This document shows positions 1 through 10,932 of a stretch of DNA of 64,000 bases, one piece after another. This stretch comes from Sorex araneus. Lineage: Eukaryota > Chordata > Mammalia > Eulipotyphla > Soricidae. Both the position numbers and the translations under genes were made by a program. Where the stretch lies: contig NC_073311.1 of the NCBI RefSeq assembly GCF_027595985.1, positions 34,441,557 through 34,505,556 of the forward strand. The letters are read 5' to 3'. Positions within the stretch are counted from its first letter, which is position 1. Every line of letters begins with the position of its first letter. Under the pieces are notes generated by a model. It was not told where the DNA came from, did no database searches, and saw only the letters and a program-made list of their open reading frames with translations.

Positions 1-553
1 AAAATTTCTGTAATGCATCTGGAATTTCTTAGATAATTTCAAAGATTTCTTTTACTCAGATTTGCAAATCTGGAACAGTACCTTGAAAAACACCATTAAC
101 TTCTTAGTGCTTGAAGGCATTCTCTGAAGGCAGAAGTCTATGATCCTGGTAGTGGAGTATTTCAGAGGAGCCATCCTTAAGAAATCATTGGGTTTGAATA
201 AATGCACAAGCTACCTCACCTTAAAGTGCAGTGATTTGGGGATGCATGATCTCCAAATTTGGGGATGCACCATCTCCCAGAGTTCTTTCTAGGGATTGAA
301 TTCCAGTGGCGCACAAAATATAATTTCACCTCTAATACATTCTCTCTCTTTTTATTTTTTGCATTCTGATTAGATGTCTTTATTGTAGTTTTACTTTCTT
401 GCTCTGCTAACAAAGTATGAGGTCAGAATCACTGAGAATGACACAATAGAGATCTCTACCCAAATTTCTAGGCATGTCATTTTTCATGTCCTGGGATTTT
501 GTGTGAATCGTCTAAGTTTTTTCCAGTCATATTTTAATTCTTCCCACTATGTT
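1..553. other. Unassigned AT-rich sequence
   Basis: No convincing coding frame, repeat or RNA gene is visible. Open frames here are short and lack any recognisable motif. Confidence 0.4.
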
Positions 554-790
554 TCATAGCACATTTGCCTTGCACTCGGCTGGCCCAGGTTCTATTCCTC
601 CATCCCTCTTGGAGAGCCTGGCAAGCTACTGAGAGTATCCCACCCACACGGCAGAGCCTGGGAAGTTACCTATGGCATATTCGGTATGCCAAAAACAGTA
701 ACAACAAGTCTCACAATGGAGATGTTACTGGTGCCCACTCAGAGAAATCGATGAGCAATGGGATGACAGTGATACAGTGATACACTGATC
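554..790 (+). mobile_element. Type B SINE (tRNA head, RTE-like tail)
   Basis: The copy runs from a shortened tRNA-like head (ACATTTGCCTTGCACTCGG) through GGTTCTATTCC (decayed B box), a body with the AGAGCCTGGCAAGCTAC motif, and the tail GGAGATGTTACTGGTGCCCA, ending in repeated GTGATACA units. The A-box part has an internal deletion. The tail is shared with the RTE fragment at 51843-52054. Confidence 0.85.
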
Positions 791-1300
791 CTTCCTATAT
801 CTATTTTGCGTACAAACGCATGCAGATTTGTTGCTTAAAATTCTTGTACTTTCCTACTATTTTCCCAATAAGTCCCATTTCCTTAGAACAATGTAAGCAC
901 CCTTTGTGATATAATCATCCCTACAATGCTTCCTGTCTTGCTCCTTACCCCTTTTCTATACTTTGACTATATTAAATAATTGTAGGTACCAAATGGTATA
1001 CTATATTTCTGAACACTTGCAAAAGTTATTCCCCTAATCTGAAACCCTTTCCTCCAACATATATATTAAATCCAAGTTCTCTATCAGAAATACAATTAGG
1101 AGATGAAATAGATTAAATATATATATATTAGCTCTCTTATTCACCATTCTTCTGAAATATACCTTTCATTCATCCTTTTCTTCCATAACAAGCTCACCAT
1201 TTAACCAGATACCCTTATAATAACCTTCCATCGAAATCTGTAACTTCTCCTGTTGAATTTGCCTGTGCTATAATTATATGTGAATTTAACTAATATTAAC
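791..1300. other. Unassigned AT-rich sequence
   Basis: Nothing supportable was seen in this stretch; it is AT-rich with a short TA run near 1110. Confidence 0.4.
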
Positions 1301-1309
1301 TAAAGTTAA

Positions 1310-1431
1310 TGTCTATTTTCTCCTGAAGATAGTAAATTCTTATGAGAATAAGGCAAGATCTACTTTTTTATGATGGTGTTCCTAGTACAGAGCAGACCCC
1401 ATAACAAGCATTTAATAAATATTTGTAACAG
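1310..1431 (+). repeat. L2 LINE 3' relic
   Basis: The pattern of the L2 3' end is readable: a stretch like 'gataAGGcaagatct', then CCTAGTACAGAGCAG, then AACAAGCATTTAATAAATAT. It is old and heavily diverged. Family call is by memory of the consensus. Confidence 0.5.
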
Positions 1432-1478
1432 CAATTTTAACCACTTTGTCTATTTACAAAATTTTCCTTAAAATCCAT

Positions 1479-1692
1479 GCAGAGCCTGGCAAGCCTCCTG
1501 TGGCATATTCTATATGCCTAAAACAGTAACAATACCAGGTCTCATTCCCCTGACCCTGAAAGAGCCTCCAATCATGGGGAAAGATAAGTAAGGAGAGGCC
1601 GCTGAAATTTCAGGGCTGGGACGAATGGAGATGTTACTGGCACCCACTCGAGTAACTCGATGAACAACAGGATGACAGCGATACAGTGATAC
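1479..1692 (+). mobile_element. Type B SINE, long subfamily (5'-truncated)
   Basis: It starts inside the body (AGAGCCTGGCAAGC), reaches CAGTAACAATA, then carries about 90 nt not present in ordinary type B copies (GGTCTCATTCCCCTGACCCT through a GGGCTGGGACGAATGG segment) before the common tail GAGATGTTACTGG and CAGCGATACAGTGATA. The same insert recurs at 43050-43140, so it defines a subfamily rather than a private insertion. Confidence 0.8.
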
Positions 1693-2834
1693 CTTAAAAT
1701 CAATGATCTTGTTTTGTAGGTAATTCTCTGTGTTCCTCCAGGTTTTCCAAAGGAATAGACCATACACTTATGTTTGTTCCATCAATCATGTCTGATGGGG
1801 AACCTGCTGGAATCTGTGCATTAATACTAGAAAGTTCACTCTCCTTTCCTGTTCATATACAAACCACTTTATCTAATTATAAGCTTCATTAAAAATAACC
1901 ATAATATTCTGGTCTTTAATCTTTCTTACTTATTTGACTTATTTTTCACTTGGTTTAGGCATAGAGTAAACATGCTGTTAGTTTAGTATTGCCTCAAAAG
2001 ACATCTTCTTGAATTTACCAAAATGTAATTAACCACTACTACCTTTTAATTTTCTACTCTCTGCTTACTTATTCATGACCAAGTCTGTGAAAATAAGGAA
2101 TGTCTTATATATCTTTTTTTTAAAACTCTAAAAGTTTTTATAGCCCCCAATTCTTTCCCCTTGTAAATATCTAGCCTGCTATCACCAGAATATTCCAGAG
2201 CATGGCTTTGAAATGTCAGACACATCATACATTGGCTCTTTAATGACTCTCTATCAGTCACCAGAAAAGAATAATTCCTTAGATAGCATTCAAAGTCTCC
2301 TATATTTTGAGCCTTACTGTTATTTTATCTATATCTTCCATTATCTTCAAAAAGTGCTAATACATGTGAAATGTTTATGATAGTGTCCACCATATAATGG
2401 ACAGTCAACACAAGTCAGCTAAATTGTTTTTCCATTGCTCATACTCTGTACTTAGGGACAATTTGTTATTTCCTAAACAACTTGCTTTTAGCTGCACTTC
2501 TCCTTATATATAGTAGTAATAAAGTTCATCCTGATATTGTTTTGAAAATCTGTCTCAAGTAGCTTTTACTTTGTAATTCAAATTCTCCACTTTAGACTAA
2601 TAAAAAAGGAATCCTTCTCTCACTCAAGAGCCCTTCACATAGCTGAACACAAATTGCACATCAAACTTGAGTTTTCTTTTCTCAAAACTAACATTCTTAT
2701 ATCCCCAAGCACTCCTTATATAGTGTTGTACCTAAGAAGGAAAGGAAGTTTTCTTTTTAAGTCATGAGTCATTAAATATAGTGGATAAATAGAAAATACA
2801 TTCTTTTGCAACATATTAACAATAAAGATATGTG
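1693..2834. other. Unassigned sequence
   Basis: No gene or dated repeat could be supported. Some phrases around 2270-2400 hint at an old L2-type relic, but not strongly enough to call. Confidence 0.35.
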
Positions 2835-3008
2835 GGTCTGGAGCAATAGTACAGTGGGAAGGGCATTTGCCTTGCACTCAGCTGACCTGGGTTCGATTCC
2901 CAGCATCCCATATGGTCCACTGAGCACCACCAGGGGTGATTCCTGAGTGCGTGCCAGGAGTAACCCCTGTGCAATGCCAGGTGTGACCTAAAAATAAAAA
3001 AAAAAAAA
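2835..3008 (+). mobile_element. Type A SINE (SOR-like, poly(A) tail)
   Basis: Near-complete copy: head TCTGGAGCAATAGTACAGTG, perfect B box GGTTCGATTCC, CAGCATCCCATATGGTCC, a GAGTAACCCCTGTGCA segment and an A-rich tail. A short direct repeat GATATGTG lies on both sides and may be the target-site duplication. Confidence 0.9.
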
Positions 3009-3420
3009 TGGATATGTGATAATTTGAGATACTAGCTTGAGAAAACAGCCTAAATTTCAAGAGGAAACAGATTTTAAAGGGAGAACTATAGAAATTATTA
3101 AGTGTTCTAGGTAGAAACTAAAATTTCTAGGTAGAAGCTAAATACTAAATTTCTACCTAAAAGAAATGATACCCGGACAATTAAATGGAATAAGCAATGA
3201 AACCCAGGCATAGGAGAGAGAGAAGCAGAATAGGACAAGAATAGGGAAGAATGAAAAAAAATTGATGAAGAAATAAATACGCTACACTTAAGCAAGTCTT
3301 CTCAGAAAATTAGACCTGAAGAAAGTCTTCCCAGGAAATCAGGAAATATATCTGGTATAAGAGAAGGACTCAGTAGTTGTGTCAAGATTAAAGTAGAAAA
3401 TACATAAGAAATACTCTCTC
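3009..3420. other. Unassigned purine-rich sequence
   Basis: Short imperfect duplication of AAATTTCTAGGTAGAA-like units near 3105-3165; otherwise nothing recognised. Confidence 0.35.
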
Positions 3421-3612
3421 TTGAGTGAGAGTCGTAGTATGGTAGGTAGGGTGTGTGCTTTGTATGTGGCCAACCAGGTCCCATCTTTAGCATCCCATAT
3501 GGTCCCCACAGAAACACCAGGGGTAGTTCCTGAGAACAGAGCCAGGAGTAACCACTGTTTCATGGGTTATCCATCACCAGGTGTGGCCCAAACAAGTCAA
3601 AAGAATAAATAA
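3421..3612 (+). mobile_element. Type A SINE, diverged
   Basis: The head is heavily mutated, but the body reads AGCATCCCATATGGTCCCC, then CCAGGAGTAACCACTG and CCAGGTGTGGCCC with an A-rich end. About 15 nt extra sit in the 3' half (GGGTTATCCATCACC). Confidence 0.75.
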
Positions 3613-3691
3613 ATCAAAGAGTTGAAACATGTTAAAATTCATGTTAAAATATTACAGCTGCCACTGAGAAAATACTAAAGGAAGCTAACCA

Positions 3692-3775
3692 AAGTTAATC
3701 AGCAGACTGAGCTCTAGCGAGGCTTTTATGTAGGAGAGAATACATTTCAGCAGCATTTAACAGCTCAGGATTTTT
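3692..3775 (+). repeat. 84-bp duplicated segment, copy 1
   Basis: This segment (AGTTAATCAGCAGACTGAGC ... CAGCTCAGGAT) recurs at 5192-5275 in the same orientation, with about nine mismatches and one indel by hand alignment. It does not match any SINE, L1 or LTR in the window. Confidence 0.75.
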
Positions 3776-3911
3776 CTACCTCCACCCCCGCCGCCCCCTT
3801 ACTGGCTCCCCAGATGTAAGGTTCAGAGAGATGGTGCTATTGACAGTTGGCAGGCATCTGAGAGGACTATTGTAAGAAGACAGCGGTGGTTCTCGGTCCC
3901 TGCTTACAAAG

Positions 3912-4213
3912 GTGGGTGTCTCTGTGTATGTGTGCATGTGTGTGTGTGTTGTGTGTGTGGTGTGCGTGCATGTGTGTGCATGTGTGTGTGCATGTGTGTG
4001 TGTTGTGTGTGTGGTGTGTGCATGTGTGTGCATGTGTGTGTTGTGTGTGTGGTGTGCGTGCATGTATGTGTGTTGTGTGTGTGGTGTGCGTGCATGTGTG
4101 TGCATGTGTGTGTGTTGTGTGTGTGTTGTGTGGGTGGTGTGCGTGTGTGTGCATGTGTTTGTGTGTTGTGTGTGTGGTGTGCGTGCATGTGTGTGTGCAT
4201 GTGTTTGTGTGTT

Positions 4214-4244
<31 letters not shown>

Positions 4245-4246
4245 GT
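3912..4246 (+). repeat. TG-rich minisatellite/microsatellite
   Basis: Alternating TG interrupted by recurring GTGTGCGTGCATGTG and TTGTGTGTGTGG blocks, forming imperfect higher-order units of roughly 40-60 bp, closing with a pure (TG)n run at 4215-4245. All long frames here are repeat translations. Confidence 0.95.
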
Positions 4247-4250
4247 GTTA

Positions 4251-5191
4251 GTGCAGCCCATGAGTCCCAATAAGAAAGACCATTATACTCTCTGGGCTGA
4301 TTAAAGAATCTGAACTCCTTCCAGAAGTGGCTGAGCTGTAATAAAAGCTCAGAATTCAACAAGTTAAACTGCTTGACCTATTCAGTGAGAAATAATAGGA
4401 AATATATTAAAAGTGCTACCTTTTCACACTCTTCACATAGTGCTTTGCAATTCCCCTGGCACCCAGTGGATCCCTATGAATTGCTTTGTGGGCACAAAAT
4501 TCTGTTTGTTTTCTCTCCCACCCTAGACTATAATCTTTGGAAATGTACTTAGCAAGCGATGAAGTGATTTGCTTCTCTGCCAGCCATCATCTCAGGAAGC
4601 CCACATAATAACAGCATGTAGGAAGCCCAGTGTTAAAAGAACTTGGACACTTGAGGGCTCTCAGCTTGTACTGCCCAGTCGTCATCATCTTGTTCTATTC
4701 TAGTTGACTTGTTGGTCTATTTTTTCACTTCCATGATTGCTCTTCTAAAATCCATTCAATTTCTCGTCTTGCTCTACTAACTCCCTATGCTGTTATGTTC
4801 CTACGACCATGCTAGGACACCCTGCACCCCTCATCCTCTACTTATTAAGTACCTTTTGGTGTGCTGAATCTCAAAATAAGATAAAGCTGGTCAAAAATCA
4901 AGTTTTTTGGTTGAGTTTTATGGATACAGTTGTGCCCAAAGCTCCACAGGAACTATGATCATCTGTCCAGAAGGCAAAATAAGTATGCTTTTCAAAGTTT
5001 GTGTACGATGCTTCATTATATAATAATCATGAGCTTCCCCTTAAAGATCTATTCTGAGTGTTTGCCTAAAATTCTCTCCTACACCATACACCTCAGTTTT
5101 TCTTTTTTTACTATTTTTATTAGATATTTTTAGGTAACAATGGTGGTTAAAATTGTGTTGTTTAGAGTATTATTGTACAAGTTATTGACTA
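4251..5191. other. Unassigned sequence
   Basis: No gene or repeat recognised. Base composition is slightly higher in GC than its neighbours around 4440-4850. Confidence 0.35.
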
Positions 5192-5275
5192 GAGTTAATC
5201 AGCAGACTGAGCTCTGGAGAGGCTCTGTGTAGGAGGGAATGCATTTCAGCAGCACTTAACAACTCAGGATCTTTC
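5192..5275 (+). repeat. 84-bp duplicated segment, copy 2
   Basis: Partner of the copy at 3692-3775, lying 1,500 bp downstream in the same orientation. Flanking sequence on either side is not obviously similar, so the duplication is confined to this block. Confidence 0.75.
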
Positions 5276-5952
5276 ATCTGCACTCCACTACGCCTACGTG
5301 CCAGAACCCATGACCAGTACCACATCTAGTCTCAGTCTCATCTAGTAAGCGTCTTCATTCCTCCCAAAGGCGATATTATTTGACATCTACTTCAATATCT
5401 TGCAACACAGGTCAAAGAAAACTAAGCCAAAAAATAACAAATGAAGGAAACATGCATTCTTTGTTTTCCAAACCAAATCTCACTTCCTCTAAGTGCTGGG
5501 TGCCAAGCCATGGCACTTCCAACTGGGCAGGAAGGAACCAGAAGGAAACCAGGATATAATATGAATGAATTTGCTGCGTGGTAAAACGGTGGAGAACAGC
5601 AAAAAGAATATCTTCTAATATGTTCTGTCTGCAAGCTAGGTAATCAGCACATACTACCCCCAGTGTGATCTGAACACAACCTTTTAAGTACACTAGCCCT
5701 GTTCTTCTGTTTGCTGAGGAACTTAAGACCATTTGATAAACGTGTCCAAAATTTTCCTTTAATCAGCATAAGTTATGGACGACTTACCTGAGCAGAGGCA
5801 GAGCTGATTTTTTATGTTGAAGTTTTCTATGACACTTATTAGCAATTGGGCAGGTTCTTTGATCTTTCTTTCCATTTTTGTATAATATTTCTCCAATCTT
5901 AAAAAGGTAAAAATAATGCTGGTTTTTCTATGACTGTTCTTTTAAAAATTAG
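5276..5952. other. Unassigned sequence
   Basis: Contains a 106-codon minus-strand frame (5412-5732) with no motif or homology that I recognise; it is treated as chance. Confidence 0.35.
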
Positions 5953-6215
5953 TTTTATTTATTTATGCATTTATTTAATCACTGTGAGGTACAGTTAAAA
6001 AATTGTTCATAATTGAGTTTCAATCATATGTTGTTCCAACACCCATCCCTTCACAGTGTACATTTTCCTCTACCAATGTCTCCAGTATCCCTTTCACCCC
6101 ATCCCCCCCTCCACACCAAGCCTGCCTATATAACAGTGATTTTTATTCTTTATTTCTTGCTCTCTCTCTTTCTTTTGGGACTTTATGGTTTGCAATACAG
6201 GCACTGAAAGGTTAT
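5953..6215 (-). mobile_element. L1 3'-UTR fragment
   Basis: Read on the minus strand this is the characteristic shrew-type L1 3' end: purine/G-rich stretch (complement of CCCATCCCCCCCTCC), then the complement of CAACACCCATCCCTTCACAG, the complement of AATCACTGTGAGGTACAGTT, and an A-rich end at 5953. It matches the 3' UTRs of the L1s at 18.2 and 21.6 kb. Confidence 0.75.
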
Positions 6216-6267
6216 CATGTATATGACTGTTCTGAAGATTTTTTAAATTATTTAGCAAAAGTCCCTA

Positions 6268-6422
6268 CTCTTTTTTTCTTTTTGTTTTGTTTTTTTGTTT
6301 GTTTGTGTTTTTGAGAAGGTGATGCCTGGTGATGCTCAGGGACCATATGGGATGCTGGGAATGGAAGCCGGGTTGACACATGCAAAGCAAGCTCCCTCTC
6401 TGTTCAACTAGCTCCCAGCTTC
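6268..6422 (-). mobile_element. Type A SINE
   Basis: Minus-strand copy: T-rich tail at 6268-6312, then TGATGCCTGGTGATGCTCAG, ACCATATGGGATGCTGGGAA and a decayed head ending CTAGCTCCCAGC. Confidence 0.8.
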
Positions 6423-6454
6423 TTAGTCTTTCTTTCATTATGAGACTTTCTATT

Positions 6455-6513
6455 TGTTTTGGGGCCATACACACAATGCTCAGGGGGTTGTCATGGGCTC
6501 TGTACTCAGAAAT
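6455..6513 (-). mobile_element. Type A SINE, 3' half only
   Basis: TTTTGGGGCCATACACACAA followed by TGGGCTCTGTACTCAGAAAT is the tail half of a minus-strand SINE; the head is missing, and a complete SINE starts 28 bp further on. Confidence 0.55.
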
Positions 6514-6540
6514 TAGTATAAGATTTAAATGATACATAAT

Positions 6541-6718
6541 TTTTTTTTTTTTTTGCTTTTTGGGTTTACCTGGCAATGCTCAGGATTTCTTCCTGGCTCT
6601 ACACTCAGGAATTACCTCTGGCAATGTTCAGGGGACCATATGGGATGCTGGGAATCGAACCTGGGTAGGCCGCATACAAGGCAAACACCCTACCCACTGG
6701 ACTATCTCTCCAGCCCCC
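6541..6718 (-). mobile_element. Type A SINE
   Basis: Near-complete minus-strand copy with poly(T) (complement of the A-tail), GGACCATATGGGATGCTGGG, AATCGAACC (complement of the B box) and the head end CTCTCCAGCCC. Confidence 0.9.
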
Positions 6719-7851
6719 AAATTTCTTGTTCTTGATCCAGGTTTAATCATCTGGGCCAAATTGTATGTCTAATGTATGTTGATTATTACGGTTTTTGTTT
6801 TCCTTGCTAAATATGTAGAAAAATTAGCAAATCACTTGGTAGATATGTTCATTTTTCACCATGTTACATATTTGAAACAATTAGAATTTGTATGTTCATA
6901 TCTGAAAAATATGTATGTTTAGATATTAGGCCATCAATATCTGACTGTAGTTTACAGGAAGAGAATTTGGGATGCCAACTTATATGTGCCCTTGTTAGCA
7001 GTGAATTTTGTGAAAAATAAATATTGAAATAGTAGTTATAATTTCATCAAGACTCTTAAAGTGTAGCAATAGGATCACAAATAGCAGGGGCTTTAAGGAG
7101 AGAAAAAGTGAATATCAATTGAAATACTTTACCTTATTTTTACTATCTACTTTTGTAATCTACATTATAAAAGTTATTAGCTCAAGCAAGTATATTGATA
7201 ATTTATAAATAATCAATTATGCATATGTCAGGAGGTCGGTTTCTACTAATTAGGGACACTCTCAAAAATTTAGAGTACATAATCCACACAAACCCCCAGT
7301 GTTTGCCTAACTCTTGGACTTGTGGAATTCTTTCACAAAAATTCATCATTCATAACTCTCCATTTTCTAATGAATATGGTCTGAGATCCTTATATAGTTG
7401 CCAAGCCTTCCTAATTTAATTGCAATCTTGTCCCTCTCAGGATCCTGGCAGGAAAGACAACAATATAGAGAACTGAAGAGTGTAGCAGAGGAAATACCTC
7501 AAAGTTATAGGAAGAATACAGAAAACCCAAAAGGATAATAACATGGAAAGAGAGGAGGAGGTGTTACATCCTGTAAAATAAAGCAGGGAAGGAGCACTTC
7601 CCCTTCCACAGAAGCAGAGAGAGCTGCCTTATCTTGAGATCACCCACCAAAATACTCTGTTTTTTAGCTATTCCAATTGGTGGAATCAAATCCAGAGGAA
7701 AGATAATCATTTTTTCATAAATTAGCGTTTGATGAGATAAAATTGAGTTGAGATAGTAGAGGTTAAATCTGGAGAAATAAATTGAAGATATGTAGTCCAA
7801 TCTCTTCCCTGATTTCTTATTAATTTCTCATTATACATAGATTCATTAATG
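6719..7851. other. Unassigned AT-rich sequence
   Basis: No gene, repeat family or RNA recognised. Confidence 0.35.
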
Positions 7852-7990
7852 TTTTCCTTTCTTCAACAAATATTTTATCAAGCACAGTGTTGGGGACTGA
7901 CCTAGGTATTAGAGACATAGTAAGAACAAGGAAGTCAGTGCCCCTATCCACATCTTATGCTACTTTCCAGAATAGGTGGAACAGTAATAA
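7852..7990 (+). repeat. Ancient mammalian repeat (family not named)
   Basis: CTTCAACAAATATTTTATCA, then a GTGTTGGGGACTGACCTAGG segment and 'acaaggaagtcagtgcccct' follow a well-known mammalian dispersed-repeat pattern. Two further copies lie at 48490-48620 and 57890-58080. I do not recall the family label with certainty. Confidence 0.5.
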
Positions 7991-8234
7991 ACCATTAATA
8001 TGCAGTAATAAAAGTTAACACAGGGAAAATAGTTTCAGGTCACAATGCATTCCAAGTGACTTGTGCTGTGAGAAGGAATAATACAGGACTTGCTTCATAG
8101 AAAATGGCCCAAGAAGATCTCACACTGGAGGAAAATTCTAGAATGAAAAACAGATGCAAACAGAAAGAAAATGATGTTCCAGAAAGAAGCAGGCTCATCT
8201 TTTGACCCCCTTCATAGGCCATATCTTGCATGGC

Positions 8235-8400
8235 ATCTTCCTTTGTCCCTCAGGCTCTTAGTCACTTCCTCTTCTATGCTCCCTTAGCATTTTGCACAAC
8301 TTCAGCTGCTTTGGCACTACTTGTTTACTGTCTCTCTCAGACAGAAAACTCTTTGAAGGTAAGGATCATTCTGTAGTTCTTTGCATCCTTACCCTACCCT
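8235..8400 (+). repeat. L2 LINE 3' relic
   Basis: Order of landmarks fits L2: TAGCATTTTGCACAAC, ACTTGTTTACTGTCTCTCTC, then GAAAACTCTTTGAAGGTAAG and GTTCTTTGCATCC. Old and diverged. Confidence 0.55.
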
Positions 8401-8629
8401 GCCTTTAATCCCCAAGCCCAGATTTTAATGATATTTATGCCCTCCCACCTCTGTTTACCTAACCCAAGGTGTGTCACATTTGTAATACTCAAGAATGAAG
8501 GATGCACAGTCAATAAAGTCACAGAAAATAGTTCTCACACTATTTGCCTTTTGGTGTCAAGGAAAGTCTGTCCAGAGAGGTGATTGAACCACATCTTAGA
8601 GCTTCCAGAAGAGAGAAAATGAGATGACT

Positions 8630-8763
8630 GCTATGACCTTGAACAAGGCCAACCCTGTTTTAATCCCTGGCTCTGCATATAGTCCCTGAGCACCACCACG
8701 AATGACTCCTGAGCACAGAGTGAGGAGCAAGTCCTGAATACCACTATTGTGGCCCAAAATTTT
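8630..8763 (+). mobile_element. Type A SINE, 5'-eroded
   Basis: The head is lost or unreadable; CCAACCCTGTTTTAATCCC, TAGTCCCTGAGCACCACC, GACTCCTGAGCACAGAGTGA and TGTGGCCC are preserved. Confidence 0.65.
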
Positions 8764-9004
8764 TATTAAAGTGTGTTAGAGAACAAGAATTACATATCAA
8801 ACATATTCTGTGTAGTCTATATCCGTATCAGTGATGATTTTAAGTCATGTTTAGTGTTCAGTGTATGCATTGGTTTGCTATGGCTACAGAACAAATTATC
8901 CCAAAATTTGTGTTGCTTCAAACAACAAACGTTTATCATGTCAGTTTTAAACTATTTGAAGTTTGAATTTGCCTAAATTTAGAAGATCCTTAATCCAAAT
9001 GATT

Positions 9005-9222
9005 AATAGGTAATATCTATAAAGTGCTTATTCTATACCAGACCATTGTAACAGATGCATGAATTTAGTTATTTAATATTCATAATTCTCTGAGATATTT
9101 TCCCTTTTATCATAGTCCACAGATGCACAAACATGAGTAAAGTGAAGTTGGTTGACTCAATAAAGACCACACAGCTAAAAACAGGCAGGTTAGCATGCAG
9201 GCCAAGTAACCCTAGGTCAAGT
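9005..9222 (+). repeat. MIR SINE relic
   Basis: The MIR order is readable over about 218 nt: AAAGTGCTTATTCTATACCA, the 'ttatttaatattcataat' segment, 'cacagatgcacaaac', and GACCACACAGCTAAAAACAG followed by 'taaccctaggtc'. Confidence 0.7.
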
Positions 9223-9306
9223 GCCCAAAAATACAATTTGGAGATAATAAACTGCATTTAAAGACATAAGAATAGCAATAATTTACTTTTTGAGGATGAA
9301 GTTAAT

Positions 9307-9492
9307 GGAGCCAAAGTGATAGCACAGAGGGTAGATGCAACTGACTTGGGTTCAAACCCTGGAGCCTTGCATGCATCTGACCTATATTCAATCCCTGGAA
9401 CCACACGTGATCCTTTGCATTCTACCAGGAGTGAACCCTGATCTCAGAGCCAGGAGTAAGCTCTGAGCAACACAGAGTGTGGCCCAAGACAA
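9307..9492 (+). mobile_element. Type A SINE with duplicated head segment
   Basis: After GGAGCCAAAGTGATAGCACA the B-box region appears twice: TTGGGTTCAAACCCTGG and, 35 nt later, TATATTCAATCCCTGG, each preceded by a CATGCATCTGACC/GCAACTGAC-like stretch. The downstream body (CCAGGAGTAAGCTCTGAGCA, TGTGGCCC) is normal. Confidence 0.65.
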
Positions 9493-9710
9493 CCCCTCAA
9501 AATGGTGAAATTAATGTAATTTTGCTCCTCTCATGTCTATGCCACCTCATTTTCCCTAGAGACATGATAGACATGTTTGGACCCATTATTTTAAATTTGG
9601 CTGATGCTTGCCTACATTTGATGATAAAACCCCATGGGTTATGGGTTTTGAGTGAATAAATAACCTCAAGAGAATTCAATTCTAGAACATTGGTAGTATT
9701 GGGGAGCTTG

Positions 9711-9857
9711 TCGTTTTTGTTTTGGGAACATACCTGGCTATGCACAGGACTTAGTGCTGGCAGGGATCAAGGGACTATATGGAATACCAGGGTTTGAACC
9801 CTGGTTGGCCGTGTGCAAGAGAAGTACCCTGACCACTATTCTATCTCTCTGTCCCCC
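9711..9857 (-). mobile_element. Type A SINE
   Basis: Minus-strand copy from TTTTTGTTTTGGGAACATAC to CTATCTCTCTGTCCCC. TGGTAGTA flanks both sides (TGGTAGTATTGG / CTGGTAGTACTT), a likely target-site duplication. Confidence 0.75.
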
Positions 9858-10660
9858 TGGTAGTACTTTATGTAGTAGGGGACAAACTTGCATTTTATTT
9901 GATATAAAAGATAAAGAACAAAGCAATAAATCTTAAGATTAGAAGCAGTATTACTGATCATACCTGAACTCCCAACATTAAACATTGATTACTCTCCAGG
10001 ACTGAAAAGGAGAAAGAAAAAAGGAAGCAAAAACAATCAAAGAGGCTGCCAAATGTGCTTTTATAATGCAAATCGCCTGTAATTGAGGTCAAGACCCTAG
10101 CTCTTAAAGTCCCTGTATTATCTACTCTTCCCCATCAAGGAAATAGAAAAATATCCTTCTTTCACAGGACTTATTGCACTGGAGGACTCACTCTGCATAT
10201 ATTTTTAAATCAAATCAAACCAGTCAGAGTGGTGTGAGTAATAGGTCTGAGCAAGAAGAAACGGGCTCAGGGCTTGAGTCAGCTGCTTCACGGTCATTAC
10301 AGCTCTCCACCAGGCTGGGGTCAACTTCCTCATCTATAAGAGAAAAACACATTGCATGTGAAATCTTCTAAGATTATATCTATCTCTAAATATGAGTGAT
10401 AAATCTAAATACAAATCCATACAAAATTAACACTTCTAATTTTATTCAAGTGAAGGATGTGATTATGCTTTGTAATAGCCTATTAGCTGCACATGATTAC
10501 AAATCTCACAAAACAGGATATGAGCACTTATCATTTATCAAAGTGGAGACACAATTGTCAGTTCTGGGGAGGGGTAAGAGTAATACTCAGATTGCCCAAG
10601 GTCTGCAGAGAATTTCTTGTTACTCTCATCTGTCACATAGTGGGAGAATAAAGAGCATTG
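9858..10660. other. Unassigned sequence
   Basis: No gene or repeat family could be supported. Confidence 0.35.
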
Positions 10661-10708
<48 letters not shown>

Positions 10709-10838
10709 GTCTCCCTCTCCCTCCCTCCCTCCCTCCCTCCTTCTCTCCCTCTCTCTCTGTTGCTCTTTCTTTCTCTCTCTCTCTCTGTCTCCCTCTTCCT
10801 CCCTCCCTCCTTCTCTCCCTCTCTCTCTCTGTTGCTCT

Positions 10839-10871
<33 letters not shown>

Positions 10872-10876
10872 ACACA

Positions 10877-10929
<53 letters not shown>

Positions 10930-10932
10930 ACA
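10661..10932 (+). repeat. Compound (CT)n/(CCCT)n/(CA)n microsatellite
   Basis: A long pyrimidine tract followed by a CA run (10870-10932). Within the tract a block of roughly 85 bp, marked by CTCTCTGTTGCTCTTTCTTT, occurs twice, so the array has a higher-order duplication. Confidence 0.95.

Noticed and set aside
3776-4362. Long His/Thr-rich and Cys/Val-rich open frames on both strands
   Set aside because: They are translations of the TG array; every frame of such a repeat stays open.
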